DNA from: Bradyrhizobium sp.
Lineage (GTDB): Bacteria > Pseudomonadota > Alphaproteobacteria > Rhizobiales > Xanthobacteraceae
Direction of reading: 5' to 3'
Assembly: GCA_025960445.1 (NCBI GenBank)
Contig: JAICIT010000014.1
Coordinates: forward strand, 1-14,687
DNA: 14,687 bases
Of the stretch, positions 6,493 to 13,693 are shown piece by piece. A program made the position numbers and the translations under genes. The notes beneath the pieces are model-generated. The model did no database searches. It was not told where the DNA came from and was given only the letters and a program-made list of their open reading frames with translations. Within the stretch, counting starts at the first letter, position 1. Each line of letters opens with the position of its first letter.

Positions 6493-7131
6493 ATGGCGAA
6501 TACGCGCGAGCCGATCCTTCAGCCCATTCCAATCCTCTCGCTCCGTCCAACCCAGATGACGGTTGGAATGATGGAGGTCAAGCGAAAGCGCAAGCACTTG
6601 CGTGAGCATTGGCGGCAGCACAAATCGAAGAAGAAGCAAGGCGAGTTTCTCGGCAGACATGCGATACCGGTCGTTCTGGGTCCAAACGACCGCCACTACG
6701 TGATCGACCACCATCACCTCGCCCGCGCTCTCCACGAAGAGGGGGTCAGCGATATTCTGGTGACCCTTATCGCCGACCTCACGATGGTCGATCCCGACGC
6801 CTTCTGGGGTGTGCTCGATAGTCACAAATGGGCATATCCTTATGACGCGAAAGGTGAGCGCCGCCACTTCACGGACATTCCAAAGACGGTGGCGGACCTG
6901 AAGGACGATCCATTTCGAAGCCTTGCGGGCGAACTGCGTCGCGTCGGCGGCTTCGCCAAGGACACGACTCCGTTCAGCGAATTCCTGTGGGCAGATTTTT
7001 TGCGGCGGAAAATGTCGCGCAAAAGCGTAGAAGATAACTTCGAAAAGGCGATCGAGAAGGCTTTAGGCCTGGCGAAAAGCAAGGACGCAATCTATTTGCC
7101 TGGCTGGTGCGGAGCCGCGTCCGATGATTAG
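6493..7131 (+). CDS. ParB-like protein (ParBc_2 family), chromosomal orphan
   Basis: This 212-aa protein resembles the ParBc_2 (putative ParB-like nuclease) family rather than true ParB. A conserved opening, about residues 10-30 (QPIPILSLRPTQMTVGMMEV), precedes a very basic stretch at about 30-49 (KRKRKHLREHW, then KSKKKQG). The ParB/sulfiredoxin-type core follows at about 56-80, with HAIPVVLGPNDRHYVID and HHHLARAL. The remainder is helical, with DPFRSLAGELRRVGGF and FSEFLWADFLRRKM. There is no helix-turn-helix partition domain and no parA beside it, so plasmid or chromosome partition is unlikely. The start is the ATG at 6493, because GGAGG ends 8 bases upstream; the in-frame ATG at 6427 has no such site. 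The function is unknown, and the basic patch suggests nucleic acid contact. It is convergent with the next gene, with only 18 bases between stops. Confidence 0.8.
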   Translation: MANTREPILQPIPILSLRPTQMTVGMMEVKRKRKHLREHWRQHKSKKKQGEFLGRHAIPVVLGPNDRHYVIDHHHLARALHEEGVSDILVTLIADLTMVDPDAFWGVLDSHKWAYPYDAKGERRHFTDIPKTVADLKDDPFRSLAGELRRVGGFAKDTTPFSEFLWADFLRRKMSRKSVEDNFEKAIEKALGLAKSKDAIYLPGWCGAASDD

Positions 7132-7149
7132 GGTTTTCGAACCGAACGA

Positions 7150-7728
7150 CTATTTCGGCAAACGGCCCATCATGTAGAATTCATCGTTCGGACGCATGTC
7201 CGTGACGTTCGCCAACCGGTTCGACAGCGCGAAAAACGCGGAGATCGCGGCTATGTCCCAGATGTCGTCGTCGCTGAAGCCATGACGCGCGATCTCCGCA
7301 AAATCCGAATCGGAAATCTTGTGCGCCTCAGTACTCACCTTCATCGCGAAGTCGAGCATCGCCCGCTGGCGCGGTGTGATATCCGCCTTCCGATAATTGA
7401 TGGCGATCTGGTCGGCTATTTGCGGGTTCTTCGCGCGGATGCGAAGGATCGCGCCGTGTGCGATGACGCAATAATGGCATTGGTTGGCGCTGGACGTGGC
7501 GACCACAATCATTTCTCGTTCGGCTTTGGTCAGTCCACTATCCCGCTCCATGAGGGCGTCATGATAGGCAAAGAACGCGCGAAATTCGTCGGGCCGATAC
7601 GCCAGCGTCAAGAAAACGTTCGGGACGAAACCGGACTTCTCCTGGAGCGCCAGCAATCGGGTACGGATATCGTCCGGCAAGCTCTCCATGGAAGGGGTCG
7701 GGAAGCGCTTTGCGATGGGTTGGGTCAT
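7150..7728 (-). CDS. Peroxidase-related AhpD/carboxymuconolactone decarboxylase-like protein
   Basis: This is a predicted cytoplasmic protein of 192 aa in the AhpD-like fold, of the subgroup usually annotated as uncharacterised peroxidase-related enzyme. It carries the redox motif in SSANQCHYCVIAHGAIL, with Cys84, Cys87 and His91, preceded by TKAEREMIVVAT with Glu70 and Glu72, one of which would be the proton-relay glutamate. AhpD-fold proteins of this kind can reduce peroxides or disulfide partners through the CxxC pair, but the substrate here is unknown. The C-terminal ending SNRLANVTDMRPNDEFYMMGR is also typical of the subgroup. I chose the ATG at 7728 (MTQPIAKRFP), because the 26 residues of an in-frame extension to 7806 look non-homologous. 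Its ribosome site is weak. It lies about 100 bases after the HerA-like gene on the same strand and could be read with it. Confidence 0.85.
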   Translation of the reverse strand: MTQPIAKRFPTPSMESLPDDIRTRLLALQEKSGFVPNVFLTLAYRPDEFRAFFAYHDALMERDSGLTKAEREMIVVATSSANQCHYCVIAHGAILRIRAKNPQIADQIAINYRKADITPRQRAMLDFAMKVSTEAHKISDSDFAEIARHGFSDDDIWDIAAISAFFALSNRLANVTDMRPNDEFYMMGRLPK

Positions 7729-7831
7729 GGATGATTCCGGCTCGGGCCGCCTGATGCGGCTAGGCCGGAACATAGTCCATGCCCGTAGCGCTGCAAAGCT
7801 TACCACGGCTAGTGGTCGTATCGGCTTCGGG

Positions 7832-9574
7832 TCAGCGCAGCGGTTTTTTCAGCAGCGAAAAGCGGTCTGGATCAAGACCCATCGATGGCTGCAGCATCGG
7901 TGCTTCCACCAAAACCGGCCGAGCCGCGGTCCGGTCATTGCTGCCAGGATCGCTGGGAGCATCGCGGCTCGATGTCGCGCCGCGCCAACGCTCCAGCACG
8001 GCTCCAACGAAATGCATGTCGTGACCTGAAGTGGCCGACGGCACAGTCGAGATGCTGGCTTCGCTCCGCGGCAATTGATGTACAGGTACCTCTTTGAAGC
8101 GCAGTCGCGTCGGAAGCGCCACGCCTTCGCCGAAAGCGAGCACTTCGCGGCTGCCGAGCGAGGGCACGAACGACAACAGGTTGGCCGCGGCATCGGAAAC
8201 GGCCGCGCGTAACAGCGACTGGTCGCGTTCGTTCGCAAGCCGCATCGCAAACAGCGTGTTGCACTGGGAAATGATCGTGGCATCGAGTTCAGCGGGACGT
8301 TGCGTGACTAGCCCGAGATAGACGCCGTATTTGCGGCCTTCCTTGGCGATACGCGACACTGCTTTGCGCGTAGGGCCGAAACCGATGCTACGATCTGCGG
8401 AAGCGTAACGATGGGCCTCCTCGCAAACGAACAGAAGCGGCGACACGCCATCGCTCCAAAGTCCGAAATCAAAAGCCATGCGGCAAAGCACGGAGACCAC
8501 GGAATCGACGACTTCGGCGGGGAAACCTGCCAACTGCATTACGGTCATCGGTTTGCCATTGGCTGGCAGCCGAAACAGATGACTGACAACGTCCGCCATG
8601 GTGTCGCCACCGACGTTGGCGTTGTCGAACATGAACGTATAGCGCGGATCATTGCGTACGGCTTCGATACGCGAAATCAGCTTGTGATAGATAATGCGCG
8701 AAGAGCGGTTCTCGAGCTTGCCCATCCGTTCATCGATCAACGAGATCAGGTCTACCAGGCGGTAGGGCACCGGCGTGTCTACGGTGTAGCCGGCACCCCT
8801 GGATTCGCTGCGCTTGACGGCCACGCGATCGCCGTTCTGGTATTGGGTATAGATGCCCTTCGCCACCGGAATGACTTCGGCGAGGATATCGAGCTCGTCG
8901 GGGACGCCGGGGCGTCCGGCAAACAACACGTCAACAATCTCTTCGAAATTGAACAACCAGAACGGCAGTTTCAGATTGCGCGGGTTGAGAACCAGGGACC
9001 GATCGCCGAAGCAGCGTCCGTATTCATTATGGACGTCGAGCAGGAAAATCCGCAAATTCGGCCGGGATTTGAGAATTTCGTTCAGGAGCAGCGACACGCC
9101 GGTGGATTTGCCGACGCCGGTAGAGCCGAGCACGGCAAAGTGTTTCGAGAGCATCTCCTCGATATCGACATAGGCGACGACTGACCGGTCCTGCTGCAGG
9201 GTGCCGACATCGATCTGATCCGAGCCGCTCGGCGCGTATACGGTGCGAAGCTCCTGACTCGTGATCAGGTCGACAGTATCGCCGATCGTCGGATAGTTGG
9301 TGATACCGCGCTGGAACTTGGGCCGTTCCGGGCCGCCAAGTATCTCCCCGAGCAGGTCCACCGAGGCGCTCGCGATGTAGGTGCCGGACTCCGGCAAATC
9401 TCCCTCGGAGGAGACTTCGGTGATCATCGCGACGATGGTCGAATTCGCGCAGCGAATGCTGACGAAACGGCCGACGGTGGCACGAACTTCCGACACCCCC
9501 AGTTGATTGCTCGCCAGCAGCCCGACCCGGGCAAGAGATCCACGTACCGAAATCACACGTCCGAAGGATGTCAC
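7832..9574 (-). CDS. HerA-type (DUF87) hexameric ATPase
   Basis: This 580-aa ATPase belongs to the HerA/FtsK-related superfamily, which forms hexameric rings that move DNA. The N terminus (GRVISVRGSLARVGLLA and on to about residue 100) looks like the HAS-barrel domain. Walker A is GSTGVGKS at 150-157, followed by FLLDVHNEYGRCF at about 177-189. Walker B is LLFVCEEAHRYA at 380-391 with acidic Glu385/386. It is followed by AVSRIAKEGRKYGVYLGLVTQ and ISQCNTLFAMRLANERDQ, which supply the sensor and probable arginine-finger residues. The last 75 residues are low in hydrophobic content and variable. HerA usually pairs with the nuclease NurA, or with defence effectors in bacteria; neither is in the window. 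The start is GTG at 9574 with GAGG about 10 bases upstream. The GTG overlaps the stop of a doubtful small ORF (GTGA). Confidence 0.88.
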   Translation of the reverse strand: MTSFGRVISVRGSLARVGLLASNQLGVSEVRATVGRFVSIRCANSTIVAMITEVSSEGDLPESGTYIASASVDLLGEILGGPERPKFQRGITNYPTIGDTVDLITSQELRTVYAPSGSDQIDVGTLQQDRSVVAYVDIEEMLSKHFAVLGSTGVGKSTGVSLLLNEILKSRPNLRIFLLDVHNEYGRCFGDRSLVLNPRNLKLPFWLFNFEEIVDVLFAGRPGVPDELDILAEVIPVAKGIYTQYQNGDRVAVKRSESRGAGYTVDTPVPYRLVDLISLIDERMGKLENRSSRIIYHKLISRIEAVRNDPRYTFMFDNANVGGDTMADVVSHLFRLPANGKPMTVMQLAGFPAEVVDSVVSVLCRMAFDFGLWSDGVSPLLFVCEEAHRYASADRSIGFGPTRKAVSRIAKEGRKYGVYLGLVTQRPAELDATIISQCNTLFAMRLANERDQSLLRAAVSDAAANLLSFVPSLGSREVLAFGEGVALPTRLRFKEVPVHQLPRSEASISTVPSATSGHDMHFVGAVLERWRGATSSRDAPSDPGSNDRTAARPVLVEAPMLQPSMGLDPDRFSLLKKPLR

Positions 9575-9768
9575 AGTCGTTGCACCTCAGATTGGGCCAG
9601 TGCCGCACTATGAAGGCGCCGGCTGGACAAACGGTTAAGCCGCCCCCGTTCCGGATTGCTCAAATCGGCTGCATCTCCGCCAGAGCCGTACCTTGGCGTG
9701 CCAGGCAGGGGCGCGAGAGCCTCATTTTGCGACGAATCTAGCTGTCCGGGGCTCGACCCGTTCATCAT
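9571..9768 (-). CDS. Doubtful small ORF overlapping the HerA-type ATPase start
   Basis: The reading frame gives 65 residues from the ATG at 9768, beginning MMNGSSPGQLDSSQ and ending LAQSEVQRL, and stops at 9571-9573. Its TGA overlaps the GTG start of the ATPase as GTGA, the arrangement of translationally coupled genes. Against it, there is no Shine-Dalgarno before either ATG, the composition is Ser/Gly/Arg/Leu-rich without a recognisable domain, and the frame stays open upstream to 9936 without family similarity. It could be a short coupled leader gene or a chance open frame. I do not recognise it. Confidence 0.25.
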   Translation of the reverse strand: MMNGSSPGQLDSSQNEALAPLPGTPRYGSGGDAADLSNPERGRLNRLSSRRLHSAALAQSEVQRL

Positions 9769-9806
9769 TGGCGTTCGGCGGGTTTTAACGCTTGGTTTAC
9801 GAAATT

Positions 9807-9826
9807 CGCGGGGCTTTGCCCCTGCG
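9807..9826. other. Stable GC hairpin in the intergenic region
   Basis: CGC-GGGGC-TTT-GCCCC-T-GCG: a perfect 5-bp GGGGC/GCCCC stem with a TTT loop at 9810-9822, extended by CGC/GCG across one bulged T. On the plus strand it is followed by ACCTTGTTGTTT, which is T-rich but not a true T-run. No plus-strand gene ends before it. It may be a terminator for an unseen transcript, a regulatory RNA structure or a repeat-like element. Confidence 0.35.
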
Positions 9827-9898
9827 ACCTTGTTGTTTCCGGACCGCTGATTCTGCGCTCGAGTTTCCGCCGATATCGATCGGGGAACCCTCTCATAA

Positions 9899-9926
9899 TT
9901 GACACCCGAAATATCGCGGCTAACCT
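9899..9926 (+). promoter_or_regulatory. Candidate promoter of the MFS gene
   Basis: A perfect TTGACA (9899-9904) is followed after 16 bases by TAACCT (9921-9926), which keeps the key T, A and final T of a -10 box but only 3 of 6 bases overall. A transcript would start near 9933, about 95 bases before the MFS start. The -35 box is strong and the -10 box is poor. Confidence 0.4.
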
Positions 9927-10008
9927 GCGGTCCCAATCAGGCAATCCATCTTCAAACGAGATGAGCTTGCTCAAAACAAAACAAGAAACAGGGCAGGGAC
10001 GGCGCGCG

Positions 10009-10032
10009 ATGACACGCGGCATCAGGTTTTGA
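10009..10032 (+). other. Seven-codon frame with ATG and ribosome site abutting the MFS start
   Basis: The ATG at 10009 has AGGGA 9 bases upstream and encodes MTRGIRF before a TGA at 10030-10032. That TGA overlaps the TTG (10029-10031) that opens the MFS frame. One extra T in the TTTT run at 10027-10030 would fuse this ATG in frame with the MFS protein. So it is either a coupled leader peptide or the true start displaced by a one-base deletion or sequencing error. Confidence 0.4.
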
Positions 10033-11282
10033 GTCGCTTGGCGCGGCCCTCCGCGCTCGCACCGTTTCGCATCCGGAACTACCGTTTCCAATGGCCTGCC
10101 GATCTGCTCACGTCCTGGGCGTTCGAGATGGAGACGCTTATTCTCGGTTGGTACGTGCTGGTCGAAACGAAATCGGTATTGCTACTAACCTTGTTTGCCT
10201 CGCTTACTTACATTGGCACCCTCATCGCGCCGATCTTCGGCGTCGCTGGCGACCGTATCGGCCATCGCGACCTGCTTGCCATGATGCGCTCCACCTATGC
10301 TGTGCTGGCGGGCACATTGATGACGCTGGCGCTGACGGGCCATTTGACGCCGCTCTATGTCTTCATCATCGCCGCGATCATGGGATTGGTCCGCCCCTCT
10401 GACCTCGGCGTTCGCGGCGCGCTGGTCGCGACGATCATGCCGCATGACCAGTTGATTGGGGCAATCAGTATTTCGCGAACGACAATGGATACCGCGCGCA
10501 TTGCCGGTGCGTTGAGCGGGGCGGCATTGTTCGCCGCTTTGGGCATGGGCCCGGCGTATGTGGCGATCACCGCTCTTTATGTGCTCGGCACATTGCTGAC
10601 ACTCTGCGTCATAGCACCATGGAAACCGCCCGCGGTGGATGCATCGCCCGCCGCAGTGCACTCACCGATCCGCGATCTGAAGGAAGGTGTGGCTTATGTC
10701 TGGACCACGCCGAGGATGCGGGCCGCGATCTGGATCGCGTTTCTGGCCAATCTCACGGCATACCCGCTTTCAAATGGACTGCTGCCTTATATCGCACGCG
10801 AGATCTACGGTACCAATCAGACCGGACTTGGCTATCTATCGGCAAGTTTCGCCATCGGCTCGTTGGCCGGCTCTATTCTGCTGAGCGTGATTGGCGGAAT
10901 CCGCGTTGCCCGATTGATGATCGCCTCGACGGTGATGTGGTACGCAGCACTTCTGGTGTTTGTGCAGATGCAAACCATTTCCGCCGCGATCGCTTGCCTG
11001 GTGCTCGCGGGATTCGCGCAAAGCCTGACCATGATCTCGATCGCGGTGATCCTGATGAGAACCGCAAGCGAGCGCTTTCGCGGCCGGGTGATGGGTGTGC
11101 GCATGCTCGCGATCTACAGCTTGCCGCTTGGTTTGCTGGCGGCCGGCAGCCTGATCGACGAGATCGGATTTGCCGCAACGGGCACGCTCTACGCGGCTGC
11201 GGGGCTCGCACTGATCCTGAGCATCGTGCTGCATTGGCGCGCAGACCTCTGGCATCTCCACGCGCCGGCAAATGCCAAGTGA
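10029..11282 (+). CDS. MFS transporter (EntS-like / MFS_3 type exporter)
   Basis: This is a predicted inner-membrane major facilitator superfamily protein of 417 aa with about 10-12 hydrophobic segments. MFS motif A appears as GVAGDRIGHRDLL at about 71-83, between the second and third helices. A second-half counterpart appears as ASERFRGRVMGVR at about 342-354. The opening (PSALAPFRIRNYRFQWPADLLTSWAFEMETLILGWYV, read as two parts) fits the subgroup related to enterobactin exporter EntS. The substrate is unknown, and no siderophore gene is nearby. The start is uncertain: the frame begins with TTG at 10029, which lacks a sensible ribosome site (AGG only 2 bases away), and there is no in-frame ATG before residue 34, inside the first helix. 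An ATG with a good ribosome site lies 20 bases upstream in another frame. The folE gene follows after 92 bases. Confidence 0.85.
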   Translation: MSRLARPSALAPFRIRNYRFQWPADLLTSWAFEMETLILGWYVLVETKSVLLLTLFASLTYIGTLIAPIFGVAGDRIGHRDLLAMMRSTYAVLAGTLMTLALTGHLTPLYVFIIAAIMGLVRPSDLGVRGALVATIMPHDQLIGAISISRTTMDTARIAGALSGAALFAALGMGPAYVAITALYVLGTLLTLCVIAPWKPPAVDASPAAVHSPIRDLKEGVAYVWTTPRMRAAIWIAFLANLTAYPLSNGLLPYIAREIYGTNQTGLGYLSASFAIGSLAGSILLSVIGGIRVARLMIASTVMWYAALLVFVQMQTISAAIACLVLAGFAQSLTMISIAVILMRTASERFRGRVMGVRMLAIYSLPLGLLAAGSLIDEIGFAATGTLYAAAGLALILSIVLHWRADLWHLHAPANAK

Positions 11283-11374
11283 AATGAATCCGACGACTAT
11301 CGAAATCAATTGGCGCGCGCGGTGAATCTCGCGTCCAAGGGACTTGGGAACCTTTTTCGTCAGGGATCATCTAA

Positions 11375-12040
11375 GTGGCATCTGCGTCGCACAAGGGCGT
11401 CAATTCGACGTCCACTATCAAGGAGCAGTCCCAAGTGAATCCGAATGTCCACGCGCTTGACCGCGCAAGAACGCCGACAAAACCGAGCCGCGCCGAGGTC
11501 GAAGCGGCGGTGCGAACCATCATCCGATGGACGGGCGAAGACCCCGACCGCGACGGCCTGATCGAAACGCCGGCTCGCGTCACCCGCTCGTTTCAAGAGT
11601 TCTTCTCAGGTTATGGCCAGGATCCGGTCGAGATCCTGGAAAAGACGTTTGAGGAGATTGAAGGCTACGATGAAATGATCGTCCTGCGGGACATCCGCTT
11701 CGAAAGCCATTGTGAGCACCACATGGCGCCGATTATCGGTCGGGCCTGGGTTGCCTACATTCCGAGTGGCCGGGTGGTCGGCATTTCCAAGCTGGCCCGG
11801 GTGGTCGATATCTACGCCAGGCGCCTGCAGATTCAGGAAAAGATGACGGCGCAAATCGCCAACACCATCAACGACGTACTCAAGCCACAAGGCGTTGGCG
11901 TGATCATCAAGGCGACCCATCACTGCATGACGACCCGCGGCGTTCACAAGCCGGGCACCGACCTGGTCACCAGCCGTATGCTGGGCTGTTTCCGCGACAA
12001 CGCCCTCACGCGGCAGGAATTCCTCGGGATGGCAAGTTGA
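11375..12040 (+). CDS. folE: GTP cyclohydrolase I (FolE, type IA)
   Basis: This cytoplasmic enzyme of 221 aa converts GTP to 7,8-dihydroneopterin triphosphate, the first step towards tetrahydrofolate. The zinc ligands are present: Cys113 and His116 in [11 protein letters not shown], and Cys184 in [12 protein letters not shown], an offset of three from E. coli Cys110/His113/Cys181. Other family stretches are [36 protein letters not shown] and SRMLGCFRD. The start is not settled. GTG at 11375 gives 221 aa and the extra 20 codons have high third-position GC, like coding sequence. GTG at 11435 gives 201 aa and has the better ribosome site, AAGGAG ending 9 bases upstream. I keep the longer form. 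The oxidoreductase gene begins 53 bases downstream and is probably cotranscribed. Confidence 0.95.
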   Translation: MASASHKGVNSTSTIKEQSQVNPNVHALDRARTPTKPSRAEVEAAVRTIIRWTGEDPDRDGLIETPARVTRSFQEFFSGYGQDPVEILEKTFEEIEGYDEMIVLRDIRFESHCEHHMAPIIGRAWVAYIPSGRVVGISKLARVVDIYARRLQIQEKMTAQIANTINDVLKPQGVGVIIKATHHCMTTRGVHKPGTDLVTSRMLGCFRDNALTRQEFLGMAS

Positions 12041-12093
12041 TGTAAATTCCAGAACATCGCCTGGCACTACCACGACAGAGGAGGTGAGGGACT

Positions 12094-13620
12094 ATGGCTG
12101 AAGAGCAAGCCCAGCCCACTGGGCCGGACCTCACGCAGGGCATTCCCCTGGACGACTTCACCGGCGAGACCTTGCTGGGGCACGTAGGCGATGAAAGTGT
12201 TGTGCTCGTCCGCGCCGGTTCCGAGATATTCGCCATCGACGCCCATTGCAGCCACTATCACGGACCGCTCGCGGAGGGACTTGTGGTCGGCGCCACCGTT
12301 CGTTGTCCCTGGCATCACGCCTGCTTCGATCTGCGAACGGGCGAGGCAACGCGCGCACCGGCGTTGAATGCACTCTCGGTCTGGGAAGTCGAACACGAGG
12401 CCGGTCGGATCTTCGTCCGGCGAAAACGACAACAGCCGCAGCCAAACGTAAAACCGCCCGCCGGTGCGCCTGACAAGATCGTGATCGTCGGCGGCGGCGC
12501 CGCTGGACTTGCAGCGGCCGACATGCTGCGAAGGCGGAACTTTCGGGGCAGCATCGTCATGCTAAGCAACGACGCAGCGCCTCCGGTCGATAGGCCGAAC
12601 CTGTCCAAGGATTATCTTGCCGGCAATGCACCTGAGGACTGGTTACCGCTGCGCCCCGACAGCTTCTACACCGACTCCGGAATCGATCTTCGGCTCGAAA
12701 CCACTGTCGTCTCGATCGATACCAAAGCGCGCAACGTTCTTCTCGAAGGCGGCGCCGCTGTTCCCTACGACCGCCTGTTGCTGACAATGGGGGCCGAGCC
12801 AGTCCGGCTGCCGATCCCCGGCACGGACCAGCCGCACGTCCATACTTTGCGTTCTCTTGCGGATAGCCGTGCGATCATTGGGTCCCTTGACGGGGCCCGC
12901 CGCGCGATCGTGATTGGCGCCAGCTTTATCGGCCTGGAAGTGGCGGCGTCGTTGCGCGCACGCCAGATCGAGGTTCACGTCGTGGCTCCCGAGCAGCGGC
13001 CGATGGAGCGGGTGCTGGGTCCGCAGCTGGGCGACTTCATCCGCGCGCTACACGACCAGCACGGTGTTGTGTTTCATCTCGGCGATACCGTTACTGCGAT
13101 CGATGGAAAGCGCGCGACGCTGAAGAGCGGCGGCATGCTGGAGGCCGATACTGTCGTTATCGGGGTGGGTGTCCGTCCCCGCCTCGCGTTAGCCGAACAA
13201 GCCGGCCTTAAGCTTGACCGCGGCATCGCGGTCAATGAATTTCTCGAAACCAGCATTCCAGGAATCTATGCGGCGGGCGATATCGCGCGTTGGCCGGACG
13301 TGCACTCTCAGCAAAATATTCGGGTTGAGCATTGGGTGGTGGCCGAACGCCAAGGCCAGACCGCCGCACGCAATATGCTGGGTGAGCGCGAGCGGTTCGA
13401 TGCGGTGCCCTTTTTCTGGAGTCAGCACTACGACGTGCCGATCAACTATGTCGGCCACGCCGAATCGTGGGATGAGATCACGGTTGGCGGCGACATTGCC
13501 GCGAGGGACTGCCTGTTGCAGTACAAGAGCAAGGGACGCGTCCTCGCTGTCGCCTCGATCTATCGCGATCTCGAGAATCTCCGGACGGAATTCGAGATGG
13601 AGCGGAAAGGCGCGGCCTGA
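12094..13620 (+). CDS. Rieske [2Fe-2S]-FAD/NAD(P) oxidoreductase fusion (AIFM3-like)
   Basis: This 508-aa fusion protein has a Rieske iron-sulfur domain at about residues 12-110. Its cluster ligands are Cys52 and His54 in HCSHYHGPL and Cys71 and His74 in RCPWHHACFD. A pyridine nucleotide-disulfide-type FAD reductase follows from about 127. The FAD-binding site is KIVIVGGGAAGLAAADML at about 128-145. A second, NAD(P)H-binding Rossmann motif is AIVIGASFIGLEVAASLRA. The late FAD motif is GIYAAGDIARWPD, followed by a reductase C-terminal domain. The order matches bacterial relatives of AIFM3. It probably passes electrons from NAD(P)H through FAD to the Rieske centre and then to an unknown acceptor. 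The ATG at 12094 has a near-perfect ribosome site, GAGGAGG, 9 bases upstream. Its closeness to folE may be chance, and no oxygenase partner is seen. Confidence 0.92.
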   Translation: MAEEQAQPTGPDLTQGIPLDDFTGETLLGHVGDESVVLVRAGSEIFAIDAHCSHYHGPLAEGLVVGATVRCPWHHACFDLRTGEATRAPALNALSVWEVEHEAGRIFVRRKRQQPQPNVKPPAGAPDKIVIVGGGAAGLAAADMLRRRNFRGSIVMLSNDAAPPVDRPNLSKDYLAGNAPEDWLPLRPDSFYTDSGIDLRLETTVVSIDTKARNVLLEGGAAVPYDRLLLTMGAEPVRLPIPGTDQPHVHTLRSLADSRAIIGSLDGARRAIVIGASFIGLEVAASLRARQIEVHVVAPEQRPMERVLGPQLGDFIRALHDQHGVVFHLGDTVTAIDGKRATLKSGGMLEADTVVIGVGVRPRLALAEQAGLKLDRGIAVNEFLETSIPGIYAAGDIARWPDVHSQQNIRVEHWVVAERQGQTAARNMLGERERFDAVPFFWSQHYDVPINYVGHAESWDEITVGGDIAARDCLLQYKSKGRVLAVASIYRDLENLRTEFEMERKGAA

Positions 13621-13693
13621 AAGCATCGATGCTGCGGCGGCGTTTACATTTAGCGATTGAGCATATCGAACTGCGATAGCACCAGTTTGCCGG

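Larger units (their letters stand above)
9575..10028. other. Long divergent intergenic region
   Basis: These 454 bases separate the minus-strand ATPase gene from the plus-strand MFS gene. They hold the doubtful ORF 9571-9768, a strong GC hairpin at 9807-9826, a candidate plus-strand promoter at 9899-9926, and a 7-codon reading frame that runs into the MFS start at 10009-10032. No RNA gene or mobile element is visible. The bases just before the MFS gene, 9971-9990, are A-rich. Confidence 0.6.

Noticed and set aside
8411..9184. Plus-strand open frame of 257 codons antisense to the HerA-type ATPase
   Set aside because: The minus strand carries Walker A and B motifs; the plus frame has no recognisable family.
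9656..9850. Plus-strand open frame of 64 codons in the divergent intergenic region
   Set aside because: No ribosome site or family, and it runs through the GC hairpin at 9807-9826.
11346..11371. GGAAC upstream of folE as a possible EcfG general-stress promoter
   Set aside because: No CGTT is found at the required 16-17 base spacing.
13622..13633. Perfect 12-base palindrome AGCATCGATGCT just after the Rieske/FAD gene
   Set aside because: The hairpin would have only a 4-bp stem and no T-run, and a single 12-base palindrome is expected by chance in a window of this size.
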